Part shown: positions 12,119 to 23,604 of the stretch, piece by piece
Layout of the letters: each line of letters opens with the position of its first letter
How positions within the stretch are numbered: the first letter of the stretch is position 1
DNA from: Uloborus plumipes
Taxonomy: Eukaryota; Arthropoda; Arachnida; Araneae; Uloboridae
Reading direction: 5' to 3'
Length of the DNA: 64,000 bases
NCBI GenBank assembly: GCA_038373865.1
Contig: JAXGGA010002925.1
Span: forward strand, 48,072 to 112,071
Made by a program: the position numbers and the translations under genes
The notes under the pieces: model-generated
What the model saw: only the letters and a program-made list of their open reading frames with translations
The model's database searches: none
What the model was told of the DNA's origin: nothing

Positions 12119-13440
12119 AGTACCAATGAAAACTATCCACATGTTTTATTCTATTTGAGAAGAAAAAGTAACGTTATTGTGGAAAACGGTATATTTCAAT
12201 AAAAGTTTTACGTTGCAAGATTAAATTCTAACTCATAATTTTTTTGTAAGGCTCTGAATAAAATTTCATAAAATTGAATGACGGAACTGTAAGAGAACTT
12301 TTAAAAATATTTTGCCTAGTTACTATAGTACGAAGTTACTACAATACCTACATAACCAATCAATGTGGCACCAACAAAAGCTTTCCACACATTTAATTCG
12401 AGTTGTTTTTATAAAATAAACGTTATTACCAATTATATTTTATTGAAATAAAATAGTCACGTTACAAAATTCAATTTTAACGTTTATATTGTTTGTACTC
12501 CCCAAATAAAATTGTTAAATGACAAAGTACTTAGAGTTTCGGGGGATAAAATAAATAAATATATTTAAAAAAAAAAACACTTTCTTACTTCTATTTCTTA
12601 CTGCACACTTAGCAAGATTTTTTAAAACTATTTTACCCAACCACTCTAGCACAAATAAAAATATTCTAAACATTTATTTGATTTCGTAGGAAAAAAAAGT
12701 AACATTATTACAAATTGTAATATAACGCAAAAAAAAACTCGCGTTGCATAATTAATTTATGCACTTTTTACATATATGTGTGTAGCCTCTAAATAAAATT
12801 ACTTAAAATTAAATGACTGAATAGACTTTTGGGGAAATAAAAAACAATAATTCATAAATAAATTTTAAAAACACTTTCTTGCTGTTTTTCCTTGTTGCGT
12901 ATTCTATGAGACTTGAGAAGACATTTTACCCATACACAATAGCACAAACAAAAACTTTCCACGCATTTTATATGATTTGGTTGAACAAATTAACATTATT
13001 GCAAATTATAATATAATGCAGTAAAAATGTCACGTTATAAAAATAAATTCCAGCATTTAATCTGCTTGTAACCCCTAAATAATATCGTAAACTTAAAATT
13101 AAATGACTGAGTACTAAGAGTTTCGGGGCAATAAAATAAATATTTTTTTTAAATACTCTTGTTGCTTTTCCTTGCTGCGTATACTTAGCAAGATTTTTCA
13201 TCTTGCCACTATAGCCCAAACAAAAGCTTTCCACACATTTTATTTGATTTGGTAGGAAAAAGTAACATTATTAAAAATTATACAATTATAATATAATTAA
13301 ACTGCTACGTTACAAAATTAAATTCCAGCATTTAATTTGCTTGCAATCCCTAAATAAAATTGTAAACTAAAAATTAAATGACTGAGTACTAAGAGCTTCG
13401 GGGCAATAAAAAAACCTCCCTACTACTATTCCTTGTTGCA
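12119..13440. repeat. Diverged satellite, five copies of a ~250-295-bp unit
   Basis: Copies begin near 12119, 12374, 12651, 12946 and 13218. Each starts with a variant of 'caaaagctttccacacattt' and runs on through 'gtaacattatt', 'tacgttacaaaattaaattc', 'cctaaataaaatt', 'aaattaaatgactgagtact' and 'tttcggggcaataaaa'. Spacing is about 255, 277, 295 and 272 bases. The last two copies are the most alike. No coding function; the open frame at 12968-13234 (minus) is incidental. Confidence 0.85.
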
Positions 13441-16400
13441 TTTTCTATCTATTTCGCATCGGGCAGTGAGGTATTTTTTTCCCTGCATTGGGGAAAAAAA
13501 CTTTCTTTTTATGTCCTGTGTTTCAGAGAGGGGAAAAAATAGGATTTTGGAAATGATGGATTATATAGCGAGAATTACAAACTGGGACGTGATTTTTTTA
13601 ATTGTTATCCGCTTTTTTTCCCCCTCATTCTATCTTTTCCAGGGTTTTTTTTTTTATTATCCTTATCCCGAATTGAGAAGAAATTCTCAGAGCCCGAAAA
13701 AAATCCGGATTAATGATAAAGGAAATCCATCACGCTGGACGGAATTTATGGACCAAAAAGATTGGATGAAAAGTTTTTCGGCTTTTTTTTAATTCTTTTA
13801 GCTAAGGTTTCAGGGAGAGTTTTTTCTCCATTAAGTTACTGAAGTTTGGAAACTTTTTCACGTTGTAAATATCAATCACCACTTCATTTAGATATTAATA
13901 CTGTTTTCTTTCTTTATATAATGAATTCAAGGTATAGAAATGGATATTTCTGTGCACTCTATGAGTGAAAAGTACTTATTCTCCCTTTCTGAACCATACC
14001 ATCAACGGACAAGGTGAGTTTTTTTTTTTTTTTCATTTTAATTTTTATTTATTTATTTATTTCATAAAAATTTATTTGAGTTATTGAATTTCCGCTATAT
14101 TACATTTGTATTATTGATTTTTTTTAGTCTTGAAATTGCAAAATAACATGAAATTTCCATAAAAAAAGTCATCCGTTTGTCCCATATGTGACAACCCATG
14201 TATTTCAGTAATATGTAATCATTCAAAAGGTAGAACAAAAATGTTTGCTTAACAATTACATATACGTTTGTAATTTCTTGAGTAATAATTTTTTTTTTCA
14301 TTACCCTTTTACATTTTATTTTACTGAAACATATGAGCTATCAAGGCGAGACAAAATATATTTTTTCCCATGGAATGGCCGAATCACACTTTTAGAATAA
14401 TCGTTTCATTTTATGTTTTCTCTAATTAAAACTTCTTTTCTTAAAATAGACCGATTTTTCAAGGCTTAGTAGCCCTCTCAGCTATGAGACCACTCTGCTA
14501 AACAACGATACTAGAAAACATTTTCACAATCAAATTCATCATTTGAACATTAATACTCTTTCTTTTCATACACTTGACTAATTGCTGAAAACATTTAAAA
14601 TAAAAATACTCTTAATATCAAATAAATACTGGACAAATTGTCAGTAGGTCTCAATTATATATATGTAACGAGAGCTGGCAGCTCAAAGTAAAATTAATTC
14701 CCACTCTCCGCAATTTTCCCTGATGGTTGTCATAGTTTCGGCGCTATACACTTTTCCCCACTTAGCTTTTGCAACAATGGTTAAATGCAAGCAGTTAAAA
14801 TTACTTTGTGCGTGAACTATTATTCCATTGAAAAATTAACGTTAATAAAGCACAGCATTTTCTAAGAAATTTTTTCTTTACTTATGTATGACTAGATTTG
14901 TTAGAAAACGTTGAGAAATAACTGAGACATGAGGTAATAAATAAAAGCGTAAGCCTAATTTGATAAACATAAAATAATGCCTCAACCATAGTGCATTAAA
15001 AAAAGAGTGGAGCTGTTTTCTTTCGTACGGTTTCCATGGAGACGACGCAAAATTTCTAAACTCGATACGCCTATTTTAAAGTAACCGAGTATAATATTAA
15101 AAACGTTTTACTCGCAAAAACTCCATCATTTTATATATACATATATATATATTTTTTTTGCCTTACAAAAGCGTATTACAATATAAGTAACTTTTTTTGG
15201 GGGGGGGGGGGGATTGCTTGCATTATCATGTGTTTTGCTCTTTCACGGGCAACTATTTCCTGACTGGAACAGGATACATGCTTTACTACACAGTTAAAAT
15301 ATTTCCAGATAGGGGGTGCTGAAATCGAAGTAAATATTTCACCATTCCACTTCGTACCATATTCTCCTACTTCACATTCATTTTATTTTCAAAATAGTTT
15401 CGATTCGGATTTGAAACAATTAGTTCAAATGCATAATTTATAAGCGGAAAAAAAGATACAAAAATACATGCCATAATATTGCATTTTAAAGCTATGTAGG
15501 AAAACGTTAAACAAACAAAACTTTTTTTCATGTCAGCACAAACGAAATAATATTTTTACTCCTAAAAGCATATCTGATTTAAGCGTATCATATGTAATAT
15601 TCAAGTTCCAAAATGTTCAAACCAAAATCCAAGTAAAAACAAAAACGCACTTTAACTGTCTACATTAAAAAATAGAGTCTAGAAAAATTAAACATGCTCT
15701 TTCATAGACAGTCATTACGAAGATTATTCGTAAACATTGTTTCTTCAGAAACATGACAGTTTCTATTAAGTACTGCATTCTTTAATCCCCAAAAACAGTC
15801 CATTTATTCGGCAAGACTTTGATGCCGTCAAAGAGCACGAGAAAAAATGTTTTGAGACATTTTCGCCAAATAAATTGTCATCAAAGTCATTCTATCACAT
15901 TAACAGCCAGAGAGGAAAAAAAATGGCTTCTATTGCCTTTGATCTGGTTTCTAAAAGAACGCTTCCATGATTAAATGGAAAAGAATTTAGAAATGTATTA
16001 AGTGAATTGATAAGATTTCATGCTGCATTTTAAAATAAACAGAACTGACTTTTCCAGCTTTTATCCGTAAGTAGTTGGAACTCATGTCATTTAAATTGAG
16101 AAAGGAAAAGATAGGAGTAGGAAAAAAAATATTTTTCAAAAAATTTCACGGCAAATTTGGCCAGAGCAAACCTCCCTCTTTGTACAAAGTTAAATATTTA
16201 AATTGGAGATGTCACATTAATTAGTAACATCAAAATAAGACTGCTTCTCATTTCAACCGCCATGACAGTTTTTAATGAATGATTTTTATCTGAGGGTTTG
16301 TCCTTAAAGTGCCTTTTGATCTAAAGCGGCTGCTTTTTAAATGCTCGAGACGCTCGCACTTGGAGGTTTCCGAAAGAGTTGGGTTGAGTTGTTTTTCGAA

Positions 16401-17971
16401 TGCGAAGTGAAAAAGGAACACGCGAATGTTTTTGATGCGCTTTGTGATTAAAGGCTAATTATGGTGTTAAAAATGGCGACGGAACCAAGCAAGCGTACGA
16501 CCCCGTTCAGCTTTTAAGCGCAATAAAAAACAGAAGGTGTTATAAATACCTTCTTTATATGAGTATTTACTATATAAAAACGAAGTGCACATTTTGACTA
16601 ATTACCGCACCTGAGAAAAAAAATAAAATGAAGTCTTCAAACAATTTCTTGAACACGCAGATTTTTTTTAAACAAATTAATAATAGTAAATGACACTTTC
16701 TTTTACATAAATGCAGTTTAATTTTTAATTTTATGAAAGAAGACGAAATTTTACTTTTTAGGCTTTTTCTTCTTATTATTATTGAGTAAAGTTGCTTTCG
16801 CGCAAAAATGTGGCTACCTTTAATCCTTAAGAGACGAGTAGCTTGCTTTTACCAAAATAACAATGCAAACACAAAATACAATAAAAGTTGGCTATGTTAC
16901 AAAAATTTATTTTAAAAACAGAACTTTGGTTTTTCGACGAAGGAAAACTTCCATAAAAATTTTGTCGCATAACATTTTGAAATAAACTTAAAATTTCGTG
17001 GAGAAATTAAATTTAACCCCTTTTCTGTGAAATTATATCTTTTTATGTTAAAAAAAATAAGTAGAATTCAACTCTATTGCTTCCCTTCGTTTTTACTTTA
17101 GTCAAGAGGACAGATTGTCAAAACATTTATAATGAGATTTTAACTAGAAAAGTAACACGCACCTTTAAAAGAGTTTTTTTCGAATAACATATATGCTCTT
17201 TTTGAATATGAATTGAAGTGAGAATTTCTATGCTAGGACTTTGAAAAGGAGGGGAAAATTGCACTGGCTTATAAAACCGTTCCCTTTAGCTTCAATATAA
17301 GTGATAGTATCTGAGGAAAGAAATATCGATTTTCGAAGTAACTATAAATGAAAACGTTTTGAATCTGTATTTAGTATGTCGGTCATTTAATACAGGTATG
17401 AAAATTGTTTTAACAGTTTTGTAACGCTTTGTTCGATCATTAGGGGGCAAAAATCCTATTTTATATCAAAAAATCTAATACGTTTGCATTATATTTTATA
17501 TCAGAAAAACAAGCACTTTTGTATGGAGTAAGTAAACATATGAATTCAGTGTATTTAATATTATTTTTAGCTTAGTAGTGAAATACATGTTTTGCATTAT
17601 AGCAAGGTTGCAATTGATAGGCAGGTTGTAATTGAGAAAAATGACTGTTTTGCCCTACCCATGAGGCAAAAAATCGTTTATTTTTTTTTTTTTTTGCAAA
17701 GAATTGCAGAAAAAAATCTATAACCCAATAACACCAGCTCTTCTAAACTCATAATTTGGCCTTCCAAATGTATATGGAAGCATGGTGACTAACTTTTAGA
17801 GTAGAAACTCTATTTCACTTTAAGTGTTAAAATTAAGGTTTTGCTCCAATTTTCGCTAAATATACGTAGGTTAAAACCGTGTGTTAAAACGCACTTTTTT
17901 TTTTATGACAGCCATGCGGAAACTTCATAGTGCATATAAAATAAAACAAATCATGCTGAACTACTTTATAA
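13441..17971. other. Long AT-rich stretch without recognised genes or elements
   Basis: A 119-codon frame at 13433-13792 (plus) is Phe/Tyr/Ile-rich with no domain and is not called a gene. A 14-base G run lies near 15199-15212. The patch at 16240-16520 is less AT-rich and contains 'aatggcgacgg' and 'cgctcgcacttgg'; it lacks repeats and could be conserved non-coding sequence, but nothing in it identifies a function. Confidence 0.5.
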
Positions 17972-18485
17972 TCTACTTATATTAAAAACTGAGTATCTTT
18001 CTAACTATCTTTCTTTCTATGTCACGCTTCTTTCTCCTGAACGCCGATGAATTGAAAGTCGAACTAGGTACCGATAGATTAGTAATTTTTCAGTCTTCAT
18101 TAGTATTAATTTATATAATTATACGATTTTATTTAACGAAGATATCAATTAATAAAGAGTCAAATCTAAAGCGATTAGGCCCAAATGATTAAATATGAAA
18201 TCTATTGTCACAAAACGTGGTTGTTATGAAACAGTAATAACAATGATAATGAGAATTTTAAATGAAGGCTTAACTAAATCAAACATGAAACTCATTAGCG
18301 GGTCACGTACGTTGTACTTTTATCGCTAGCTACTTTTAATATTTGAAATTTGAATTAGTTGAAAAGCCATCAACTTATACTAAAAACTGAGTGTCTATGT
18401 CTGCTTCTTTCTTTTTCTTGAGCGAGCTGAACTTCCCGAAACTTTCCTCACTATTTTGAAGGCGCGAAGCATCTCAATAATTGGA

Positions 18486-18536
<51 letters not shown>

Positions 18537-18826
18537 CAGGAAAAAAGTAAAGGCGTGAAGGGCCTGTTAGCGAGTCACCTTGGCCGCGAGTAGTTTGTAG
18601 AAACTTTTTTTACTACTTTAAAGGCGCGAAGCACCCGTGCAACGCTGGGCCACGCTGCAATAGCTGCTTGGGGCATCAGCGGGCCATGTACGCAGTATGT
18701 CTTGAAATCTTATGAAAATTGAATTATGTCAAATAATATAACATCAGAATGAGGTAAAAGTTAGGGAGGGAGGACGTTATGCATCAACATGCCGCAGGAA
18801 GTTAATCTAGCTGCCCTGGCAGCTAG
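17972..18826 (+). mobile_element. Non-autonomous Helitron
   Basis: The 5' end, TCTACTTATATTAAAAACTG, begins with TC directly after an A. The 3' end reads GGCAGCTAG directly before a T. This gives the Helitron pattern of TC...CTAG inserted between A and T without target duplication. A second Helitron-type 5' end (TCAACTTATACTAAAAACTG) starts at 18370, so this may be two nested or tandem copies sharing one 3' end. The block at 18590-18660 (ACTTTAAAGGCGCGAAGCACCC, shortened here to its key part 'aaggcgcgaagcaccc', then 'gcaacgctgggccacgc') matches the 3' region of the Helitron at 38057-39993. No Rep/helicase frame is present. Confidence 0.7.
18490..18533. repeat. 44-base poly-T tract
   Basis: An uninterrupted T run inside the Helitron, between the internal GC-rich blocks. 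Its length makes it prone to slippage and to assembly error. Confidence 0.95.
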
Positions 18827-18827
18827 T

Positions 18828-21798
18828 AAATATATAACACGTGTACAGCGACAAAAAGTATTAAAAAATAATTAAATAATTTGAAATATATTTTTCTCTA
18901 GAATACTCCATTGTGAAGAGAAAATGTTTACTCAGGGGAAGATGACACACATGTGCCAGAATAAAGTCGCGCGTAGCATAAGAGCAGAATGAAACAATAA
19001 ATAAAATATATTTATTCCTGAAATAATGATTAATAAATGAAAACAAAAAGGAACTAAATAATTTTAGCGTAGTGAACGTGATACTGTTTTGAGCATCCAT
19101 TATCGTCTGATAAATCTGTCGTGGGATCCTCACTTGAGTGAAAATTAAATTTTCGCCTGGTATAGTTTCTTCCTTTTTTTATTTTGTTTTATTTTATTTT
19201 ATTAATTTATTTTTTATTTTATTTTTTTATTTTTGCTTCTGGTAAAAAAATGTTTCCTTTAAATTTGATTTGATCGCATTCATATTATTAATAGCCGTTA
19301 AGAGTACTGCTATATGTGTGCGTGTTCTTTTTTTTTTTTTTTCCAATAATATACTTTGCTGCGATCTGGCTAATTCCTGGAGTAAGAGATTTTTTATGTA
19401 GGTATTTAGTAAGAGCTTACACAAAAATAAAATAAAAATAGAATTACTTTTATCGAATTGCTCATATACCCTTAAAAGAACCTTTTTTCACGTGCTCTAC
19501 GCCATAAAAATTTTTCAATCAAATGTTTCGAAGCAAATCCAGCTGCTGGATTCAGATTTATGCATGCTTCAAATTTATCTTATGTTGAAGTTTTTATTTT
19601 CTTGTATTTATTTACTTATTTATTTTTGACTTAATTTTTGTTTACATGAATTAAATTATTTAGTTTAACCTTTCTTTTTCTTTTTATTTATTTGATTCAA
19701 CCTTTCACAATTTAAAAAAAGAGTTCAAATCGAAAATAAAACAGAAGAATGACATTTCCAATAGACATGTTTTGAACTGAAAATTAGATATTGTATAAAT
19801 AGGACTACTTCTTGAAGATGATTGGATGAAAGAGAACAAATTCAAAAACGAATTGACGCACATATATTTCCAGATACATAATCAGTTTTAAGTTTTAATT
19901 TTTACAATTATCTTAGCAAATTATTTTAGAGATATTTCACAGTGCAAATTTCGTTCATATTAAATGTGTTTCGTTCAGTTATTTTTTTACTTATTTTATT
20001 TAAATAATTTTCTTTTTTTAAATTTTTAAACATAACTAAGCTAGTATGCTAAGAAGAACTAAAAAAAATATGCCTTTTTGATGTCCAAATACATTTAAGA
20101 AATTTGTTGAAAGTTCTGATAGACACATCTGCTAAGAGGAGAAAAAGTGATTTATGCAGTGTAACATTTGAAGTGCAAATAACAGATGTAGAGCTACAAA
20201 CATAAGCTTCAGTGTTTCTTAATGAAGAACATGTTTCCTTTAACAACTGACACAATGAAACATAAGAAACTACTTTGAGAAGAATGCATTTTATTAAAAT
20301 GACTTGCTATAACGCATACGGAAGCATATTGTCACATCAACAGAAAATCTCTGTTTTTATAATGACTCTCAATGCCAGAACTTCATTTCGTGTACTATTT
20401 GCATAATTACGTCAAAAGAATGGCATCTTCAAAAACAAAAGATAGGGAATAAAATTGTTCTGAAGACTCGTTCGAACATTTACTGACCAACATTGAGGCT
20501 AAAAAAAAGTCTCTCAACCTTAAAGTTGAATACGGAAGCATAATTAAACGCGACAAAAAAATTATTCTGCTTCCGAACATAATATTTTCCCCAACTTCAA
20601 AAGTTGCATTCTTATTTCCAAAACTCTAGCTGGAAATGGATGCTCACGACAAAGAAATCGGACAAATCTGCTGCAATTTTATGCTCTAAAGCAGCACTTA
20701 AATAAAAGTGATTCCTTTTAAGGAACGTCCCTTAAGTCCTTTACTTTAAACTCCCTCAAAACCAATGATACCGCTCTTTGCCAAGCTGTTGATTGGTAAA
20801 AAGGAAATTTACATAAGTGTTGCTTTACATCTTTTTCTTTTCTCCTCCAAGACTCCTTCTCCGCTGCTGCCTTTTTCCTCTCTCATTTACTTCTTTCTGA
20901 GCCGCTTGTGGCTTCATTTGAAATCAAATGAAGTTTAACAAGCGAAAGAAATGCCTTTGTCAATAAAGGCGCCAACCGTGTACCTAGGCGCGTGTTCGTG
21001 TGTTCTTTAAAAATTACCCCTTCCTTATGTTTTTTCCTCACTTCCTCCTGCTGGATGTAATTCGGTTGCAGTTACTCTGCGGTTTTTGCTCAACAGTTCG
21101 TTTGTAATTTAAGTTGTCGTATATTCCTGTTGCGTTTTAAAGTAACTAAGTTTCGCCGCAGGCTGTTTGTTGTAGACGGAAGAAGTTTAATGGCGAGGGT
21201 ATATTGTCGATTTTAATATCTGATATTTGTTCATAGCAGTGGTGTAAATAAGCATTTTATTAAAATGTTTCGTGGGGAAGCGGGTAATTTTATAATATGA
21301 TGTCAAATTGTGTTTTTTGTTTCATTTTTCTGAGAAGCTGAAATTAAATAAGAATGCATCTTTCGGATGGTGTTATTAAAATTTTGAGGAACCAAAACAT
21401 TTGCAAATTAGTCGTAAAAAAAGTAAACTCTTAGTTTAAGAACTGGCTAGCGAGGTATACCAAAGAGATTTAATAACAGTTTAAAACCAAACAAAACTTT
21501 TTAATTACTTCTTAGCACAACATTCTTTTAAATGTTTACGCATTGCGTTATGCTTTACGTTTTTTTCCCCTTTTCATTTTTGAAACAGGCACTAAAATGT
21601 GAAAGCTTCAACAGAACCTAAATTTTACAGATGTAGATACGGGTTCTAAGAATACTTCTGCAAAGTTTTGGAAACATAAATGTGATGAAATAGTTGGTCT
21701 TCAAAACCCATTTTGAAAGATTTAACCCTTTATGTTCCAAATGAATTTAGCAATGAATTTTTTTACTTTTTTTTTGTTTTTTTTTTAGTTAAACATAT
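18828..21798. other. AT-rich stretch, no gene recognised
   Basis: TTTTA-type simple sequence lies at 19168-19235. Frames of 60-90 codons on the minus strand (18861-19133, 19227-19424, 20049-20255) have no domain. A less AT-rich patch at 20850-21010 (with 'aaggcgccaaccgtg') lacks repeats and is otherwise unexplained. Confidence 0.5.
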
Positions 21799-21806
21799 AT
21801 ACCGAG

Positions 21807-22547
21807 TAGGGATGTACCGATTAATCGGCAATAACGATTAATCGGCCACTTTGCCGATTATTAATAATCGGCAATATTGGATCAATTAATCGGCCGAAAA
21901 AAAAATTTTTTTTTATATTATTCTTCAAATAATACCTTTACTAAGAAACTTTGAGAAATAATTTAAAAAATATAATAGTCATAATAATCCCCACAGTTGA
22001 TATAAAGTTTTAAATGAATTAATTCTCCTACTATGAGTAAATATCGTAGACAATGTTGCAAAATTTTTCACGTGACGATAGTTATCTCCTTAGCACAGGG
22101 ATTTTAGATAACTTCTAGTTTTCGCAAAGAATAAGTCTTGAATTAAGTTACTACCAATGATTAAAAAAATTTAAATTAAAAATACTCATAAATTGGAGTG
22201 CTCAGACTCCCCACCCACCCTATTTTTTGAATTTTTATGTCCAATTAAAATAATTAACAATGTGTTAATGTAATAGAATTGACAATAATATGAAAATTGG
22301 TTCTAAGAAACTTGATAAAATAGTGAAATTATTTTGTAAAACTAGGAAATTGGAAAAAAATCTTATCTCAGAAATAATTACAAACTATCTCCAAACTCGG
22401 AATTCTAGAGAGAAAAAGCAGTGATGGGAAAATTGTTAGTATTAAAAACAATCATCCTTATCATTAATTGGCTCTGTCGATTAATCGGCCGATTATCAAT
22501 AGCCGATTAATCGGTAATCGGCCAATTTGCTTATCGGTGCATCCCTA
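21807..22547. mobile_element. hAT-type non-autonomous element, TAGGGATG termini (741 bp)
   Basis: Perfect 8-bp target duplications ATACCGAG flank it (21799-21806 and 22548-22555). Terminal inverted repeats are TAGGGATGTACCGAT on the left and TAGGGATGCACCGAT on the right (reverse complement). Both ends carry clustered CCGATTAATCGG motifs, typical of hAT subterminal transposase-binding repeats. The interior is AT-rich and non-coding. Related sequence occurs at 130-545, and a lone terminus-like CTAGGGATGCACCG occurs near 44462. Confidence 0.92.
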
Positions 22548-22677
22548 ATACCGAGTACAAAAATTTTGACAATCAGTAGGGTCTGAATGCAGGTACCATC
22601 TGTTGATCTCTCAGCAAAGTACAAGGAGTGGTACTTTCAAGTACCAACACGATTCCTGCCATTTAGGATTCATAATA

Positions 22678-23057
22678 CACTGTAAAAAATAACTTGTTTT
22701 TACAGTATAATACAGCTAATTGAATAGTAATAAACTGTAAAAATTGCTAATGTTACAATAATAAACTGTAAAATTGCTAACTTTACAGTTTATTACCGCG
22801 CATTTTACAGTTTTAAACTAGAACCTCTGCTGCCAGTATTATACTGTTGTTTTTACAGTATAATACAACTAAATTTTACGACAATAAACTGTAAAATTGC
22901 TTACTTTACTGTAAGAAACTGTAAAATTACTTACTTTACAGTAATAAACTGTAAAATTGCTAGCTTTACAGTTTATTACTGCTTATGTTACAGTTTTAAA
23001 TTGGAACCACGGCTACCAGAATTATACTGTAAAAACAACAGTTCTTTTTTTGCAGTG
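22678..23057. mobile_element. Modular 'ACAGTATAATA' MITE, copy 1
   Basis: The ends are CACTGTAAAAAATAACTTG and, in reverse complement, CACTGCAAAAAAAGAACTG. TA lies on both sides (22676-22677, 23058-23059), consistent with a TA-targeting Tc1/mariner-type transposase. The interior alternates 'aataaactgtaaaattgct' and 'tttacagtttattac' modules about 25 bases long. A centre of 'attatactgttgtttttacagtataat' type joins two half-elements (shown here as its parts ATTATACTG and ACAGTATAAT). Non-coding. Confidence 0.85.
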
Positions 23058-23348
23058 TACTAAATTAATAATAGCGGACTTCTGAGTCTCGTCGGGTTAA
23101 ATTTTAAACAGAGATTTTAAAGAAATTTGAAATTCTTATGGAATTTTTATCTAGATATTTACTTTTTCAACAAGCTATTGCAAATGTTTTAAGCAAATTT
23201 GAATGTGCTTTAAAACGTTTTAAATGATATTTTGAAAATTCCTTCCCTTTTTAAACAAAAATGATATTTTTCTAAACACGCATCGGGGGAAGAAAATGTA
23301 CATTTGTTATTCTAATCTTTCGTATAGTATTCTGTCACCATGCTTATA

Positions 23349-23602
23349 CTGAAAAAAATAAAGTGTTTATTTTACAGTATAATACTGGCAGCATACGTTC
23401 CAGTTTAAAACTGTAAAATGCACAGTAAGAAACTAAAATTAGCAATTTTACAGTTTATTACTGCAAAGCAGCAATTTTACAGTTTATTAGTGTAAAATTA
23501 GTAATTTTACTCATTATTACTATAAATCTAGCAATTCTTACAGTTTGTTACTATAATATTAGCTGTATTATAGTGCAAAAGCAACATCTATTTTTTACAG
23601 TG
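23349..23602. mobile_element. Modular MITE, copy 2
   Basis: Left end CTGAAAAAAATAAAGTG (lacking the first CA) and right end TTTTTTACAGTG, with TA at 23347-23348 and 23603-23604. It contains the same 'ctggcagc..acgttccagttt' and 'tttacagtttattactg' modules as the other copies, in a single-unit arrangement. Confidence 0.8.
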
Positions 23603-23604
23603 TA

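Noticed and set aside
13433..13792. 119-codon plus-strand open frame
   Set aside because: Phe/Tyr/Ile-rich, domain-free, starts at the edge of a satellite; consistent with chance in AT-rich DNA.
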